A stretch of DNA of 64,000 bases. It comes from Lunularia cruciata (taxonomy: Eukaryota > Streptophyta > Marchantiopsida > Lunulariales > Lunulariaceae). Location of the stretch: contig OX419758.1 of assembly GCA_948567375.1 (NCBI GenBank), forward strand, positions 38,941,001-39,005,000, given 5' to 3'. Each line of letters starts with the position of its first letter. The stretch's first letter is position 1. Shown here one piece after another: positions 22,517-35,022 of this stretch. Position numbers and translations under genes: made by a program. The notes below the pieces were generated by a model that saw only the letters and a list, made by a program, of their open reading frames with translations, was not told the origin of the DNA and ran no database searches.

Positions 22517-24683
22517 ATAAGTGGCCTTTCGTGAAAGACGACCAGAAGGCTGCATTTGGGTTCGTTTTACGTGAATGTCAGAGGAAACACCAGGGTTCTA
22601 CCGTTGCTCGCTATTGAGCGCAAGCAACCAGCAGCTTGCCTTGACCGTCTGGTGGTGAAACGATTGAAGCTTTTCTCTTTCGCATATTTAGTACATCATT
22701 GTTTTGACGGTATCGCGATCCGTCCTGGCGACATTGAACTTCTAAGTATATTTGTGTTCATGTTTCACGTTGTCGATGTCCCATGACACCCCTATCTTAG
22801 TTCTGGGAGGACAGTCACCTAAATTATATTATACTTGTACTTGTAATTTTCTTCTTAAAATTTCAGAAACTGTTCCCAAAGAAGATGCATCTGAGGTCTT
22901 GATTAAACTGTCTAGGTGGAGTCAGTAATCTCCTCGAAGGAAAATATATTTCTGATTGAGTATTGTCACGGGAAACATTGATTGTTTCGGAGATGAATGG
23001 TCTCACCATGTGGAAACAAATCTGGATTTTTGCCCTCAACTGGTTCAGGGTTCCCTTTCAAAATTCCACAGGTTCTCTTATTTGGCGCGTATAAGGCCCT
23101 ACCCATCCAGTTTATACTGTAAGGTCAGGAACGAATTGGGATGGTGTGCCCAGTACAATAAGCTTTGCAGGTTTTGCTGTCCACATCGACGTACATCGTG
23201 ATGGTGTCGAGATTCAAAGGTTTCTATAAAACACGGACAACTTCCAAAACCCATCACCCCATTGGAAGCCCAAACTGTAAAGTTACTTCCAGATATACTG
23301 AATCTTGAATTATTTCGTTAGATGCTTCATAGACCATCAGGCAGGCTCTGTGTGGTCCAGTTCCAGCACGCTAATTCCATTTCCTTGGCAGCCTAGTGTT
23401 TTATGGATTGTGTGCACTTCCAATTGGACAATAGTATCCCATATGGGATACCTGTGTTTCTTTCCTTGACAGGGCAGCCGACACCAACATCAGTTTCTCT
23501 CGCCGAGTAAAACGACTAAGCCAAACCTAGCGTTATGTCATTGCGATGGGATACGAGTTTCCTATTTTGACAAGACAGAATTAAAAACTGTCGCCATATC
23601 TCTGAACCGGGCATTTCTGTCCTTTCCATTCGTCATTATTTTAATCTTCATGTACATTCTGTATTCAGATGGAGTCCAAACAAATATTAATGGTGTGTAC
23701 TCTAGATCGATACTTGGGAGTCACAAGTTTCGGATTTGATTGGCCGTGGGCACACCTCTACTTAGTGAATCCACGCATCGATATCCATATCCCTCTCTCC
23801 GTGGCCAACTTCTTCTCCAGAATAATGGTTTATTGGTGGGATTTTTTTGATTTGCATGGCTTAGAGTGACGTCGCTATGAGAAAAACATTAGTTATAGGT
23901 TTTGAATTGGCTCGAATTGTGAGCCCATTGAATCCTAAACTTAACATATGCGTTGGTTTATAGACCTTATATACTGATGATCGAATAACTAATTACCCGT
24001 TTACTACCTAGTGATCTGGTTAACGAGTGGTCAGTACTAATACTTAGTGAACCCGGCTAATGAGTAATTAAAAACTAAACTCAGACAGAAAGTTGAATGA
24101 CTATAAAGAACCTTAGTGCACAATGAACTTGACATGTGTCAAAATATAATATTAATTGAGAATTTAATAAAGATACACAAGTCTCTACCAAGCATCTAAT
24201 ATCATACCAGTTTCATAAGATCTCTATGTAAAATTGGTATACTATTTGCAGATGTGTTATTTTCACTGTTAAGTAGAAAATAGAAAATAATGTCTCAATT
24301 TGAAGCAAGATTGAAGTACGTCATTTATACCCAGAATTTATACCTTATAACTGATTTGGATTTCAAAGAGAATTTATTTTGGTAGCCATATGATTTATTG
24401 TAGTGCTTCTTCATAATATCTTGGATCCAATTCTCTTCTTTCTTAACTCTCATATTAGAACTCTAATCTTTAAATTGAAAATGAAAAATAGAATAGTGCT
24501 CAGAATTCACATCAAAATGATGAATCAATTCAGACATAATTATAACATGGATGCATCCAATTGAGAATGAATCACTTTTTAGATAATTATAATGAGGATG
24601 TATTTGTGGAGGTTGCTTTGGCAGCAATTTGATCCTCTTCTCCATGTACTATCTTTTCTACTTAATAGAACAACTTTGAAATA
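22517..24683. other. Flank of the germin relic; no gene recognised
   Basis: Down to about 23880 this is unique sequence with CG dinucleotides and short frames (22556-22786, 22956-23201, 23669-23869) that match no family I recognise. From there to 24683 it becomes AT-rich, CG-poor repeat DNA. Confidence 0.45.
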
Positions 24684-25540
24684 TGTAATAACCTCGCAAA
24701 TACCAAATTGAAGCATTTTAGCAAGTAAAAGTTTGTTCCCATGGGGATATGATTTGGAAATGACCAAATATCAAGGAAAATGTCATATCAGAGTCCTTTA
24801 CTATTTGTTATCTAACCTCTCGGGTAGAGATAACTCCTAGACAAGAATAATAACACCAAGAAGGCACACTATGAAAACAACAAAGAATATGACTTGCACA
24901 AAAGTATATAAATCCAAAGGTTTCTTGGAAAGTGATGGTTCAGAATAGGAGTACTCCTCTTCCCCAAAGGTCTCTTAAAGATACTCCCAAAGTTAAGTGT
25001 CCTACCCTTCCAAAGAAGAGGTATGGTCTTTCAAAGACCATACCCCCTCAAAGAATTTCACTGCCTACCAAAGGCACTTATCGTTCAAAGATCTTTGTTC
25101 CTTCCAAAGATTGTTTATGTGGTCTCGTGAAGATGAGTGTCCTACCCTTCCAAAGGCACCATCTTCAACAAAATTCAATGTTCTACCTCTCCATAAGTAC
25201 AGTCTTCACCAAAGGCTGATGTTCTTCATTTCCAAAGGCACTATCTTTGGGAGACAGCAGGATCTGTGGGACAAGCTATCCATTCAGTCTTCACACTTTG
25301 GTTACTTGCAACACTATAGCATAAGTCTGTCAAGGCATTGCATCCAGACAATTGAATAGACACAAGGATAAAACACACATAGAAACCACCTATACTTATT
25401 GAGATTCTTCACCAAAATTCAAAGATAATCAAGAAAATTTCATGAGAGTAAGATTGAGAAAAGAAGTGAAGAGTTATGAAGCTCTTTCACTTTATTCACC
25501 ATTGAATGATATAGCACTTTGTATGTTATACTTAAATAGT
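24684..25540. repeat. LTR-like repeat, copy 1
   Basis: Begins TGTAATAACCTCGCAAATACC and is homologous, in the same order, to 35351-36035. Shared blocks include AGTTTGTTCCC...GAT-ACGATT-type sequence, the CTCTCGGGTAGAGATAACTCC block, clusters of CAAAG/GGCAC, and a CTTAAATA box near the far end. The TGTRAYAACC start fits Ty3-type LTRs. It lies at the 3' side of minus-strand family copy B, so it could be that element's LTR. The right end is approximate. Confidence 0.55.
24960..25260. repeat. Irregular CTTCCAAAG motif array
   Basis: About eleven copies of a CAAAG-centred motif (often CTTCCAAAGGCAC) at irregular 20-40-bp spacing. It contains a perfect 12-bp palindrome with a 1-nt centre at 25020-25044 (GGTATGGTCTTT and its complement). 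The frames across it owe their Pro/Ser/Lys composition to the repeat. Confidence 0.75.
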
Positions 25541-25689
25541 TGCAAAAATTTGGGATTACAAACTTAAAACACAATCAAAAACAGCCCCCGCCTAAGATGG
25601 GAAATCAAGAAAACATTTAACTATTATCCTTATCAATTATTAATGGTCTTATTGATCATGGTAGGTATGAAAAAGGTATTGATTGCTTG

Positions 25690-26930
25690 AAATGGTTGCC
25701 CACTACCTCCTCAACTGGTTCTAAACTCTCGAGTGCTTCCTTGGACCTCTCCTTTGGCTCTAGTGACTCTATGGCCTAATCAAAATGTGCCTGAACTTCT
25801 GATAATATCATCTACAAGTTCTCCTTCAACTCTCTGAACTTCCTATCTATCCTAACTCTAAGTCCTAAAGCAATCCAATCCAATATTTTTCTTCAATGCT
25901 TGCATTAAATTTTGACATCCTACTCTAAGCTCATGTACCTCCCCAGCAGTGACAATGATCTCCAAAAACTCCACCATCATCTACTCCTTGATTTCACATA
26001 CCTGCTTCACAATGCTTTTGTGCTTGTTCTCCTTTGACCCTTTATCACTAGTTTCACCATTACTTCACCATCTTGAAGAGTCATGCCAGATGGAGGAATT
26101 TGTGTCAATGCCAACAACTATGATTTCTTGCTCTTCTTTGCATTCAGACATACTATAGCATTGATGAGCTCTTGGTGTATCTGCTTGGCCTTATTTTACA
26201 AGACCTCCACTTGTTCTTGATACTTTTTAATCTAGAAAATGGTCTCCCTTCAGTTTGCAGTTGACATATCCTCATAACTTGCCTTCTAAATGGCAGCAAG
26301 TACTTGATCAGTCGTCAATTACCTCACCCGCGCTTTGAATTGTAGGATTCTTCCCTCTGGTTTGGCCTTCTCTTTGTGTGACATCTTCTGAAGAGTCTCC
26401 AATTGACTGTTCATCAAAATATTCTCTTCTGCAATTACTTTCTTGCACTACAAAGAAACCCAAAGATTGACTAACTCCTTCTCTAGGTCCTCCAGCTTCA
26501 CTGTCTTTATGCACTCACTCTCTTCTTGTTCTACATGGACAACCTTCAAGGTATTTAACCCTTCTTGCAAGGCAATTGACTCAATGGCTTGCCTTTTCTG
26601 CTCTTCATAAAGATAAAGAATTTAACTCTTTATGGAAGAAACCTTAGATTTGTGGTGCTCCAACTGACCATGCATATTTATAACTAGAGATGAATAGCCA
26701 GACACACGGAGATGGTCCTTCTCATATGATGGGTAGTGCGTGTCTAGAGTCCTCATCAAGTGGAGCTAGATATAATGAGTAAACCGACACCCTAGGCATT
26801 CCCAAATCCCAAATCTTTCTCCTTTTCTGGTCAGACTCCTCCCTAATTCTTTGGGTAGCTTGACAAGGTCTTGTGGTGGTAACATGCATACATTTTTTGC
26901 ATGGCTTGGTTTTTCTTATTAATTTCATCT
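25690..26930 (-). pseudogene. Coiled-coil repeat-family protein, copy B (coil part only)
   Basis: With stops ignored, the minus-strand frames read as long stretches rich in Glu, Lys, Gln and Leu, for example LEDLEKELVNLWVSL and ETLQKMSHKEKAKPEGR around 26480-26340, like the C-terminal coiled coils of copies A, C and E. The helical core domain was not found upstream. Degenerate, with about one stop per 30 codons. Assignment rests on composition and position only. Confidence 0.4.
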
Positions 26931-26934
26931 TTAT

Positions 26935-27620
26935 TTGTGATGAAAAGATAGCTTTCTACATTCTAATGCAAGGAAAGCTTTTAGATACAACATTCTTCAG
27001 AGTTGTGCCAACTGAGCAAACAACTTGAATAATATTCATAAGGCAAAAGTTCATCTAAAGGAAGAATTCCAAAACAAAGATTGGGCCAACAAATGCTCAA
27101 AGGAAAATGGCTTTAGTGGAGAAGAATGTTGGCCCAAAGATGTCCAAACAGAAGAAAATTTGGCTTGGAAGCACTTTGGTCAAGACCAAAACTCAGCTGA
27201 ATGAGTTTGCCCTAATCACACTTTTTCCTAGCTCCAATAGGTGTCAAGGACTATACACCAATTTGAATGCGCCGGTACCTAGTTCAATGAGATGTTGGCA
27301 TTCAGCCAATTACTGACATAGGTCATTAAGACCATTGAAGACAAAAATGGCTCACATGTGCATATAATACCCTACATTAAATGACTAACAAGAATCCAAA
27401 GGAATGCACAACCATTTCTTGGCTGAAGAATGACCAAAGACTTTGCCTATAAAACAAAGTGTGGAATGACCAATCCCCCATTTCATAATGTAAGCATTGT
27501 CTTTAGTCTTGGAGAGTAGTTTGATCTCCTAACCTGGTCTTAGTTCTCAAATTTTCATCATTTTTAGCCAACCCAAATTTACCTTTGTTCCCTTTAGCAC
27601 TTTGAGAAGATGGTATTTAT
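26935..27620. other. Decayed sequence upstream of copy C
   Basis: A Lys-rich frame at 27107-27316 has the character of the coiled-coil family and may be an extra decayed copy or the 5' part of copy C. Otherwise nothing recognised. Confidence 0.35.
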
Positions 27621-27630
27621 CTAAAAGCCA

Positions 27631-29930
27631 ATGAGGAAGTTCCCCAAAGCCATCCTTAAGAGTCCAACAGGAAATCAGTGGGTGGTGTATTGTAGGACAG
27701 AAGTACTATTGAGCAAGTATTTGGGTTTCTTGCTTTGGGATTGGGATGTGACAGATTTTGAGATTATACATGAGATGATGGTCAAAGAGGAGATGAATAG
27801 TGGGGATTTGAGAGGGAACCCTTATGCATGGATCAAATAACATTGAAAGAACATCCTCAGTCCAAATGTTGGCCTATTTGGGGCAATGACAATCAATACC
27901 AAGTTCTCCAATATGAAGTTTACCAATGAAGTCAAGGCCACTTTCCAAGAACTGCACAATCAAATCAATGGTTAGCTGGTTCTTAGTTGTAAGGGTCCAG
28001 CCCAAAGTGCAATAGTGGAAGCAGTTACGAAGGTGTTACACTACAAAAAACAACTTACTCAACAAATAGTCAGCCAGCTTTCTTCCACAAGATCTATGAG
28101 ATGGAAGCCATGAAATTGGGCTCACATGTTCTATGTACAAGGCCAAACCCTTCACCAAGATTTCTTAGAGGAAGGAGGAGCTACGTACCTAGCCCTCTTT
28201 GCAACCCATTTCTGCAAGGGTCTCAATTCACTAAAAGAGGATGAGCACAAGAGGTTTCTTGGCCATGACCCTACCACAAGATACTTTGCTTCCCAACTTT
28301 GAAGCAAAGTCAGTGATCAACAAGTATTGAGAAACAAATGAAAATTTGCAATTACAAGCAAGTTTGTGCTTGTAGAGGAAGAAGTAGTGGGGCCAAATAC
28401 AAAGAAGAAGTGCCCTTTTCCCCTTTTCAAGATCACTATTCCAACCAGGATGAGAGCAAGGAAGAACCTTCCACTTATCAAAGTAACTTGAAATTAGGAA
28501 GAAGAAGCACCTTTGGAGAAAGAAATAAAAGAGGAGGAAGAAGAAGAAGATCAAGAGGAAGAAGGATCTTTTAATTTTCAAGGTACCAGAGAAGAAGAAG
28601 AAGAGGATCATTGTGAGGATGCTCAATTCAATCCCCATATAGAACACTTTGTGATCAAAGAGGACAAGCAAAAGAAGAAGGAGTGCAAGAAGGGACTGCC
28701 AATACACTACTCAAACCCCTCAGCCCCACTCCTCAATCCTATCTTTGGGCAAGCAGCCCATTCATCAAGAAGGTGAGGAAAAACTTTGCCCAGAAAACAA
28801 TAAGAGGCCAAGGAAGAATATATAAACATCAGAGCAAGGGAAGCTCAAGAACCAATCAAAGTAGAAGCATGAGTCCCTACCACAAAAGAGAAGGGAGAAG
28901 AAGACAAAGCAGGCCAAACCATCACCATCTAAATCTTGGAGGGGGCCCACTTATGATACATTTCATAGAGGCAGTTTTGCAATTGTTGGAATTCTTGCTT
29001 CCTCAATAATAGAAGGAGTACCCAGAAATCATGGATTAAACCACCTTGGTGCAAAGCATGCACAAGGAGATATACACCACAAAGGCAAGGGAGGACAAGC
29101 TCCAAGAGGAAGTTAATAAGGCTTGAGACCAAGTCAAGGACAAGGACAAGGCCAAGAAGGTGAATCCTTGATATAGGAGTTGTTCTAAGTAAAAAGATAA
29201 AATGCTTCTCTTGCTTTTGCACAATAGGATCAAGAGAAGGAAGTGGTGCAAGTGCAACTTGAGTGGTGGAAGTTGTAAATGGAGAAGAAGGAAATGTAGC
29301 TGAATTACAAAGGATTATCTACAAGCTAGTGACAAAGAGATGGAGACCCTTTGCAAAGAGATGAACAATGCCAATATTTGATTGGCCATGTTCAATCTCA
29401 AGGTGACCAAATATTGAAAGGAGGTGGCATTACAGTTGGAAGCTCAGCCAAAAGAGCTGACATTGACTAAGGAGAAGGATACAGATAGAGAGAAAATTTA
29501 TAAGGCATTCCAAGAAGACTCTCAGTTAAGGGCTTACACCTAGAAGAGAAAAAGAAAGATGGCATCAATCAAGCGGAAGAAATCCAGATCTACTTTCTGG
29601 AGCTGCTCCAAGAAAAAGCCAAAGGTAGGGCAATGAAGACCAAGCTCTATGAACTTAAGCTACAAGTACAGAAATTGGAGAGGAAAGTTTATGAGGAAGA
29701 TAAAATGACTAGCTTGCTATCTGACTCAAGTACCATGCAGATAGTAAGTTCACCAAGGTCCACAACTTCTATCTGTTGAAGATTGCATACTACAAGGAGC
29801 ACACCAAGGAAGTTCTCTAGCAACTCAAAGGTGAAGGGTGCTCTTCACAACAAAGCACAAGGTCAAGGTACTTCACTTAGTAGAAGATGGAACCATAGTG
29901 TTAGACTAGTTTGTTCCCAGCAATGCCCTC
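27631..29930 (+). pseudogene. Coiled-coil repeat-family protein, copy C
   Basis: The best preserved plus-strand copy. An N-terminal part (27631-27840, MRKFPKAILKSPTGNQW...) ends in a TAA. The core at about 27860-28310 follows with few breaks: GAMTINTKFSNMKFTNEVKATF, an AIVEAVTKVLHYKKQL helix, NWAHMFYVQGQTLHQDF, GGATYLALFATHFCKGLN, and EDEHKRFLGHDP. These align motif by motif with minus-strand copy E. Then comes a highly charged linker of Glu/Lys/Arg runs (28490-28900) and a long coiled-coil-like tail (29220-29730). Stops interrupt the linker and tail. I know no named domain with this pattern. The arrangement resembles a gag protein, but no pol is attached. Confidence 0.5.
28500..28620 (+). 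repeat. GAAGAA-rich purine run inside copy C
   Basis: A nearly uninterrupted polypurine stretch of GAAGAA/GAGGAA units encodes poly-Glu/Lys in the linker of copy C. Its complement explains the Phe/Leu-rich 158-codon minus-strand frame at 28707-28231, which is not a gene. Confidence 0.85.
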
Positions 29931-30950
29931 ATGTTATTGTACATAGAACTTAGTAACCCTTGTGCAAACTCTAAAACTCACCAAGAAGAAGAATTCTTTT
30001 CTAAATTTGTAATATAGGAACAAAACCAAAGACTTTGGTCTTGTAGTATATCATGGTGAATGACCTTTGGTTTGTGACACTTTCCTGACCAAGTATCACT
30101 TTGGTGCAATAATGTAGGAAGGAAATTTATGACTCAAGCAAATAATTTGGGGACAAACTAACAACTTTTGTGGCACTTGTCAAATGTTTAACTAGACAAT
30201 TACAATATGATAAGATAGGAATTAAGACCTTAACAAGTGGTAGTGGAGTATTTATGTTAGAAAAGAACTCACTTAGCCATCAAAGACCTTTTTGGATGAA
30301 GTGAAGTAGTTGTAGAAAATTTTATATACAGCTTTGGCCCAATAATTTTAAGAGTCCACTTTTCCATGCAACTCTTTTTACAATCCAACATCCAATTTGC
30401 TCAATCTATATTCACCTAGTGTTGGCTTTGAATGCCCTTGCATGAGTAGTGGTACAAAATCCTATTGTACTTACAATTAGAGTTCAATTGTTTGAATCCC
30501 AAAGAGAGGATCGGTGATTGTTTGAAGGTGTAGAGTGGCCTAATGATAGATCTGATTAGTCCTAAGTGCCACAAGTAACACAAAATAAAGAATCAAAGAC
30601 ATTCAACTGCCATAAAGACTCCTTTGTGGCATGCTTTCTAGGAAGGGTAGTAGATGTTGTCAAGGTTGAAGGCTTTGGGCAAAGTGAACCGTCACCTTTA
30701 AGGTAACTTTGGTTATAATTAGTTTTGAGAGTGATTTAGGATCTTTTCGGTCTGCAATAGAGCTGATGGAGTTGCCTCTACTCTTGAATTGGGAATGGTT
30801 TCTGCACAAAAGGTTAAACAAAAAACAATTAAAAAATACACCTTGTGACACTTTCCCTTCACTTTTAGTCATTTCTAACCAACATCCTTGTTGAATGACT
30901 TGTTCTTACCATTTATACTATTAGTGTGTTAACATTGAGTTGTTACAAGT
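29931..30950. other. Decayed inter-element DNA
   Basis: No gene recognised between copy C and the opposed copy D. Short frames only. It should contain the 3' ends of both copies, which converge here. Confidence 0.45.
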
Positions 30951-30959
30951 AGCATTCTT

Positions 30960-31650
30960 GATTCCTTCATGATTTCTATAGATTGAGTGTCTTTAGTCAA
31001 ACCTTCTTCTTCAAATATGTCATGCTCCAACTGCTTAATTTGCAGCTTCTCTAATTCCTTTGGAGGGAAAAATTTGGGTGTGAACATGCTACTAGCCCCT
31101 AGATGTTGGTGTCTTCAAGAGTCTCACCTTCTTGACTGCTAGTTTCTTTATCTTTTTTGTCTTGCACTTCCTCATCCCTGTCTAAATTGCTACTCTTCTC
31201 TGGGTTCTGCATCTTCTTCTTCTTTCAACTCTTGGATGACTTATAGCTTCTTTGCTTTCTTCTAAGTACAAGTCTTCTTGGTAGAAGAAGTGGTGTTGAA
31301 CTTGTGCTTCTTCTCCTTCTTGATAGGGGTCATGAACTTCCCTATATGCTGATACTCCTTACTGGCCTTCTTCATGAGCTCCATCTAGCTCATACCTTCA
31401 AGATCTTCAAAATAGGTGGAGGGTACTCATGACCCATAAATTTTCTCTTCTCCTCTTTGGTGGGTAAATCATGGCTGATGTAAAAATGCACAACAAAAGG
31501 CATGAGGTAGTGAGGTCCTGGCCCATCAAAGACAGATAACAGCTTTTGTATATTTGTGTGAAAGATTTGGCCCCAATCGACTGGTCCCTCAAAGAATAGG
31601 GACTCAAAGAGTGCAGCTTGAGAATTTGTGAGGTAATGTAATAACATTAG
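30960..31650 (-). pseudogene. Coiled-coil repeat-family protein, copy D (short)
   Basis: The minus-strand frame 31647-31390 (85 codons, no internal stop) covers the second half of the core: VDWGQIFHTNIQKLL, GPGPHYLMPFVVHFYISHDL, TKEEKRKFMGHEYPP. It aligns with NWAHMF...GATYLALFATHFCKGLN...EDEHKRFLGHDP of copy C. The Lys/Ser-rich sequence after it (31380-30970) has many stops and lacks a long coil. This copy is truncated at both ends. Confidence 0.55.
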
Positions 31651-32148
31651 CTAGATAGATAATCTAGAGGTAAAAATTGGCTTATTAATTTCTTTAGGGA
31701 TGTTAAACACAATAATCTAAGTAGGTCACATACATGTGCTACTAAATTATCACTTCTACTAATAGAGTAGAGGCCAAAAACACCCTAAAAACTTCATAAA
31801 TCGTTTTAGAGGCTTAAACAAAAGAATTAGGCCTCAAAAGATGGAATCTCCACTCTACCCTTTAGGAGAAATGCATTTGGCTTCTCTTTGCCTTGTTTCT
31901 TCTTGAGATCTTTTGAACAATATCTCACCCATGCTGTTATGTGTTATACCATTTGTAGTGTTGCATCTAGATTGCTTGGACACTAGAGTTGCAATGATAG
32001 TAGTTAGAGGTATTTTAGCAATCACTCATAGATTAATTTCCGATGGTCTGGTTTTGTGTTCAAGGTATTGCTTTCATGGTAGGGCCCACCATCACTTTGC
32101 ACTGTTTTCATTGTTGGGTGTGCCATCAGCAAGACCGTCAGGGTTTCA
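31651..32148. other. Unassigned DNA
   Basis: No gene recognised. The frame at 31913-32155 is too short and too ordinary in composition to support. Confidence 0.45.
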
Positions 32149-32392
32149 AACCTAGCTCTAGTCCAAGAGTATACTTTTGAAGTGCAGCTCCAAAGAGCTC
32201 ACTTCTTTGATGTTGAACCTTCAAGTTCCTAGCTATGGTGGATAGAGGCCTACAAGCATCATGTGGATTTCCTTAGCTAGAGTGGGTGTGGCTTGACTAT
32301 AATTAGTGCCTAGTTGTTGGTAGTTTATATAGTGACGGATCAAGTATTGAGTTGAGTTGAGTTGAGTTGATTCGAGTGGTGTAAACGAACTG
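32149..32392 (+). repeat. Direct repeat DR1 (left copy)
   Basis: About 240 bp, roughly 83-85% identical and in the same orientation as 36945-37182. Shared blocks include TATACTTTTGAAGTGCAGCTCC, GAGTTCCTAGCTATGGTG-type sequence, and GTGCCTAGTTGTTGGTAGTTTA. The pair flanks the Ty3 gag, the inverted repeat and LTR-like copy 2, as LTRs or LTR remnants of one composite element would. TG...CA ends were not found, so the LTR reading is inference. Confidence 0.75.
32349..32371. repeat. (GAGTT)n microsatellite
   Basis: Four to five GAGTT units inside DR1. The right copy lacks the expansion, so slippage happened after the duplication. Confidence 0.85.
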
Positions 32393-33630
32393 ATTACTTT
32401 AGAAAAGTGAAGGAAAAGGGAAATTGGATGCAAGAACTGAGAGTGTTGGTGGTATCTCCAAGACTCGCTGATTGTTGATAGTTTGATTGGAGTTCAAGTT
32501 TTCCCTAGTGTGCACAAGCTCATTTCATTGATGCAGATTTAGCAATGAGACAAATGGTGTGTGGAAATGCTAGCCAAATTTTGAGCAAAGAGAAGCAATT
32601 TTCAAGCAATGGTTGTAATTTTGAGCTCAAGGGGTGAAAGTAGTACCAATTTATTGCAAGTTGGGTCTAGAAATTGAAATTGAAGGTGGACTTGGGAACA
32701 TATCCTTGTGAATTTGTGATTTGGAAAAACTGTCATTTTAGTTTGGCCCGAGTGGAGAGTTAGCAGAGGATTTGACAGTCAGCCAACTTTAAGATTTACA
32801 TCAAATCTGCCAGATTTGGAGAGGATTCAAAGTGGCAAGAAGAAATGCCTCATTTGGATGAATTTCACCAAATTTGGAGGAGTTTTTCCAGATTTGGAGG
32901 GATTTGAAGTGGCAAGAAGAAAGGCCTCATTTGGTGTTTAGAGGCTTTGAGGCATAGGGATGTGGGCTATGAGAGGCTACAAAGGCCAGCAAGCCAGCTT
33001 GCTGGCTAGCTAATTTAGAGTAGATCTTGGTCATTATTTGGAAAAATCTGCCTATCTTGATTGTACACAATAGGGTTTCACCCCTTGATCTTTGGTTCCT
33101 AGACTAATGCCCTAGCCAACTGGTCCACACTCACTTGTTATCCTAATGATTGGCTCACTATTATCGATACACTTATAGCTTTGGCTAGGAGAGGTAGTTT
33201 TATCTCATTCTTGGTGATCTTAGTAGCTTAGAACATAGATATGAACTCTTATTATGTCAAATGCCAAATGGTGGTAGATTCAATCCCATGTTGCTTTATG
33301 AGATGGAACTTTTTCATTTAGATTTCTTGTGATTGGACCCCCTCCATTCTGTACTTCTTGTTTGTGCACCACGTTTGTGTGAGGTGCCTTCAATTTAGAG
33401 CGTTGGTGCTCAGGTGTGCTCTTAGTGGTGAAGTTGGAGTGATGGCCAGTCAAACTACCTTTGTTTCTCTCTGGTGAGGTAAGAAATGATGACCTGTAGA
33501 CCATGAGAGTGCACGGTGTGATGGCAGATAACAGGTTGCTCTTTCTCCTAGTGTAATTGTCTCAGTTAGAGTTACATTAGTAGGTAGTGTTCCGTTGGTA
33601 TTGGCACTTGGTAGTGCTTAGTTGGTGGTG
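32393..33630. other. Leader-like DNA before the Ty3 gag
   Basis: No coding sequence recognised. A duplication of about 60 bp (GAGTTTTTCCAGATTTGGAGG-type sequence, about 32815-32940, with GGCAAGAAGAAAtGCCTCATTTGG seen twice) is visible. If DR1 is an LTR, this is the untranslated leader; no tRNA-complementary primer site was identified. Confidence 0.4.
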
Positions 33631-33644
33631 GGGTACTTGTAGCT

Positions 33645-34570
33645 ATGGTTGGTGGTTACTTTGTCACAATGGAGTTCTTTGGGGATTCCAGTGGAGAAAG
33701 CCTTGCAATACGTAGTGGGTTTACTCGGAGTGGCACTAGGTATCAGCCTATATCTCAGGTCCTAGTGAGGGAGGAGATTGACTCTGAGTTGGAGTTTGAC
33801 ATAAGAGTTGATTCAGTTGAGAGTGCACTTAGTGTGTTTGCACCATTGTTGTGGGATATGGATGAGATTTATGGGGCCTCCAAAGGTCTAGGTGTTACTC
33901 TGGTACAATGGGTACCATTGAATTGCGTGACTTCATCCAAGAGTTTCATAGTTGGTGTGATCTACAACAGATACGGAACCCAACTTTGTTCACACCTTTC
34001 ATGGCATGGAAGGGATTATTTTAGCACTTGGAGGATCCACCAATGGATGACTACCATGAGTTCATGAGAGCTCACTTGGAGGAGATTGAGTTATGGAGAT
34101 AGTATTGGTCTCCAAACTATATCTCCATCATTTTAGGTTCAATTGCTAGGGGTAGATGAGCTGTATCCACAAGTTCTAGCTTGAATAGCATTGGTGGAGC
34201 TAGAGGAGGCACACTAGCTGGAGAAAGTGCTACTACAAGTGGAAGTATCGCTACAAGAGGTGGTGTGGTGCCCATGTTTAACCCAATGGTGGAGTTCTTC
34301 TAGTGTTTGAGGCAAAATTACTAAGGAGTCTAGACTGATAAGCTGAGGAGCTTGCAGGAGTTCTAGCAGAAGGTTGGAGAGAGCCTACATGAGATATACA
34401 CTTGCATGAGGCGGCTGATCAATTTCAATCAAGGAGGTACTGAGGCTCAGGCAGTCCAATTTTGGTATGGGATACTGGATAAGGAGTTGCAACATAGAGT
34501 TTGTGATGCTACATTATTACATGCTACTATGCCTACTTTAGCAATGGTCTTTGGTTTGTGAGACGGCTTC
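33645..34570 (+). pseudogene. Ty3/gypsy gag pseudogene
   Basis: Opens at MVGGYFVTMEFFGDSSGES (33645) with about 140 codons clear, then shifts frame near 33990. The C-terminal half, about 34360-34570, is the most telling: a VGESLHEIYTCMRRLI helix followed by GGTEAQAVQFWYGILDKELQHRV and PTLAMVFGL. This is the capsid-like helical region of plant Ty3 gag (E-S-L-x-E-x-Y-x-R, Q-A-V-x-x-W-Y). I recall similar gags from liverwort elements, which is memory rather than a search. No zinc knuckle or pol follows, because the frame runs into the inverted repeat at 34571. Several stops; inactive. Confidence 0.65.
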
Positions 34571-34903
34571 TCTCTCATTCAGGATGAACCTTTGATGGCT
34601 ATTATGGTAGTGCACCATGGACTAAGAAGGCAAAGAACCCCAACTCCATCATACTCCTCCAAGGCTAACACTCCAAGACTCAAGATATTGCTCACTAGAG
34701 AACTCAATGAGAGAGAGATAATTGCAAATGAAAGGGTGATGAGTACCTCCTCACCCCTTGTTTATATACTTGTGAAATATTTATGTACCAAAGTTACTAA
34801 TTACCGTAGTAACTCAAGTTACTAGACTAAAAGTCAAGTAAAGTCAAAAAGTAGAAAGGAATATCCATTCACATGGGCATATTCCACTAGCATGTGATCT
34901 TAT
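34571..34903 (+). repeat. Large inverted repeat, left arm
   Basis: About 330 bp. Its reverse complement recurs at 35023-35350 with about 94% identity (roughly 19 differences), leaving a 119-bp spacer. The first 220 bp are the tail of the gag frame (DEPLMAIMVVHHGLRRQ...); the rest is non-coding, with small nested palindromes such as AGTTACTA...TAGTAACT. Confidence 0.95.
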
Positions 34904-35022
34904 CTTGACCCAACCACTAAGTCAAGGATTCCTTCACATGGGCTATCCTTGGACTATAGAAGAATCCAAAACAAGAAGGCTTGCAGGCCCAAGAGTTCTC
35001 AACTCTTTCCTCAAAGACAAAT

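Noticed and set aside
28231-28707. 158-codon minus-strand frame rich in Phe and Leu resembling a membrane protein
   Set aside because: It is the complement of the GAAGAA purine run that encodes the charged linker of family copy C on the plus strand.
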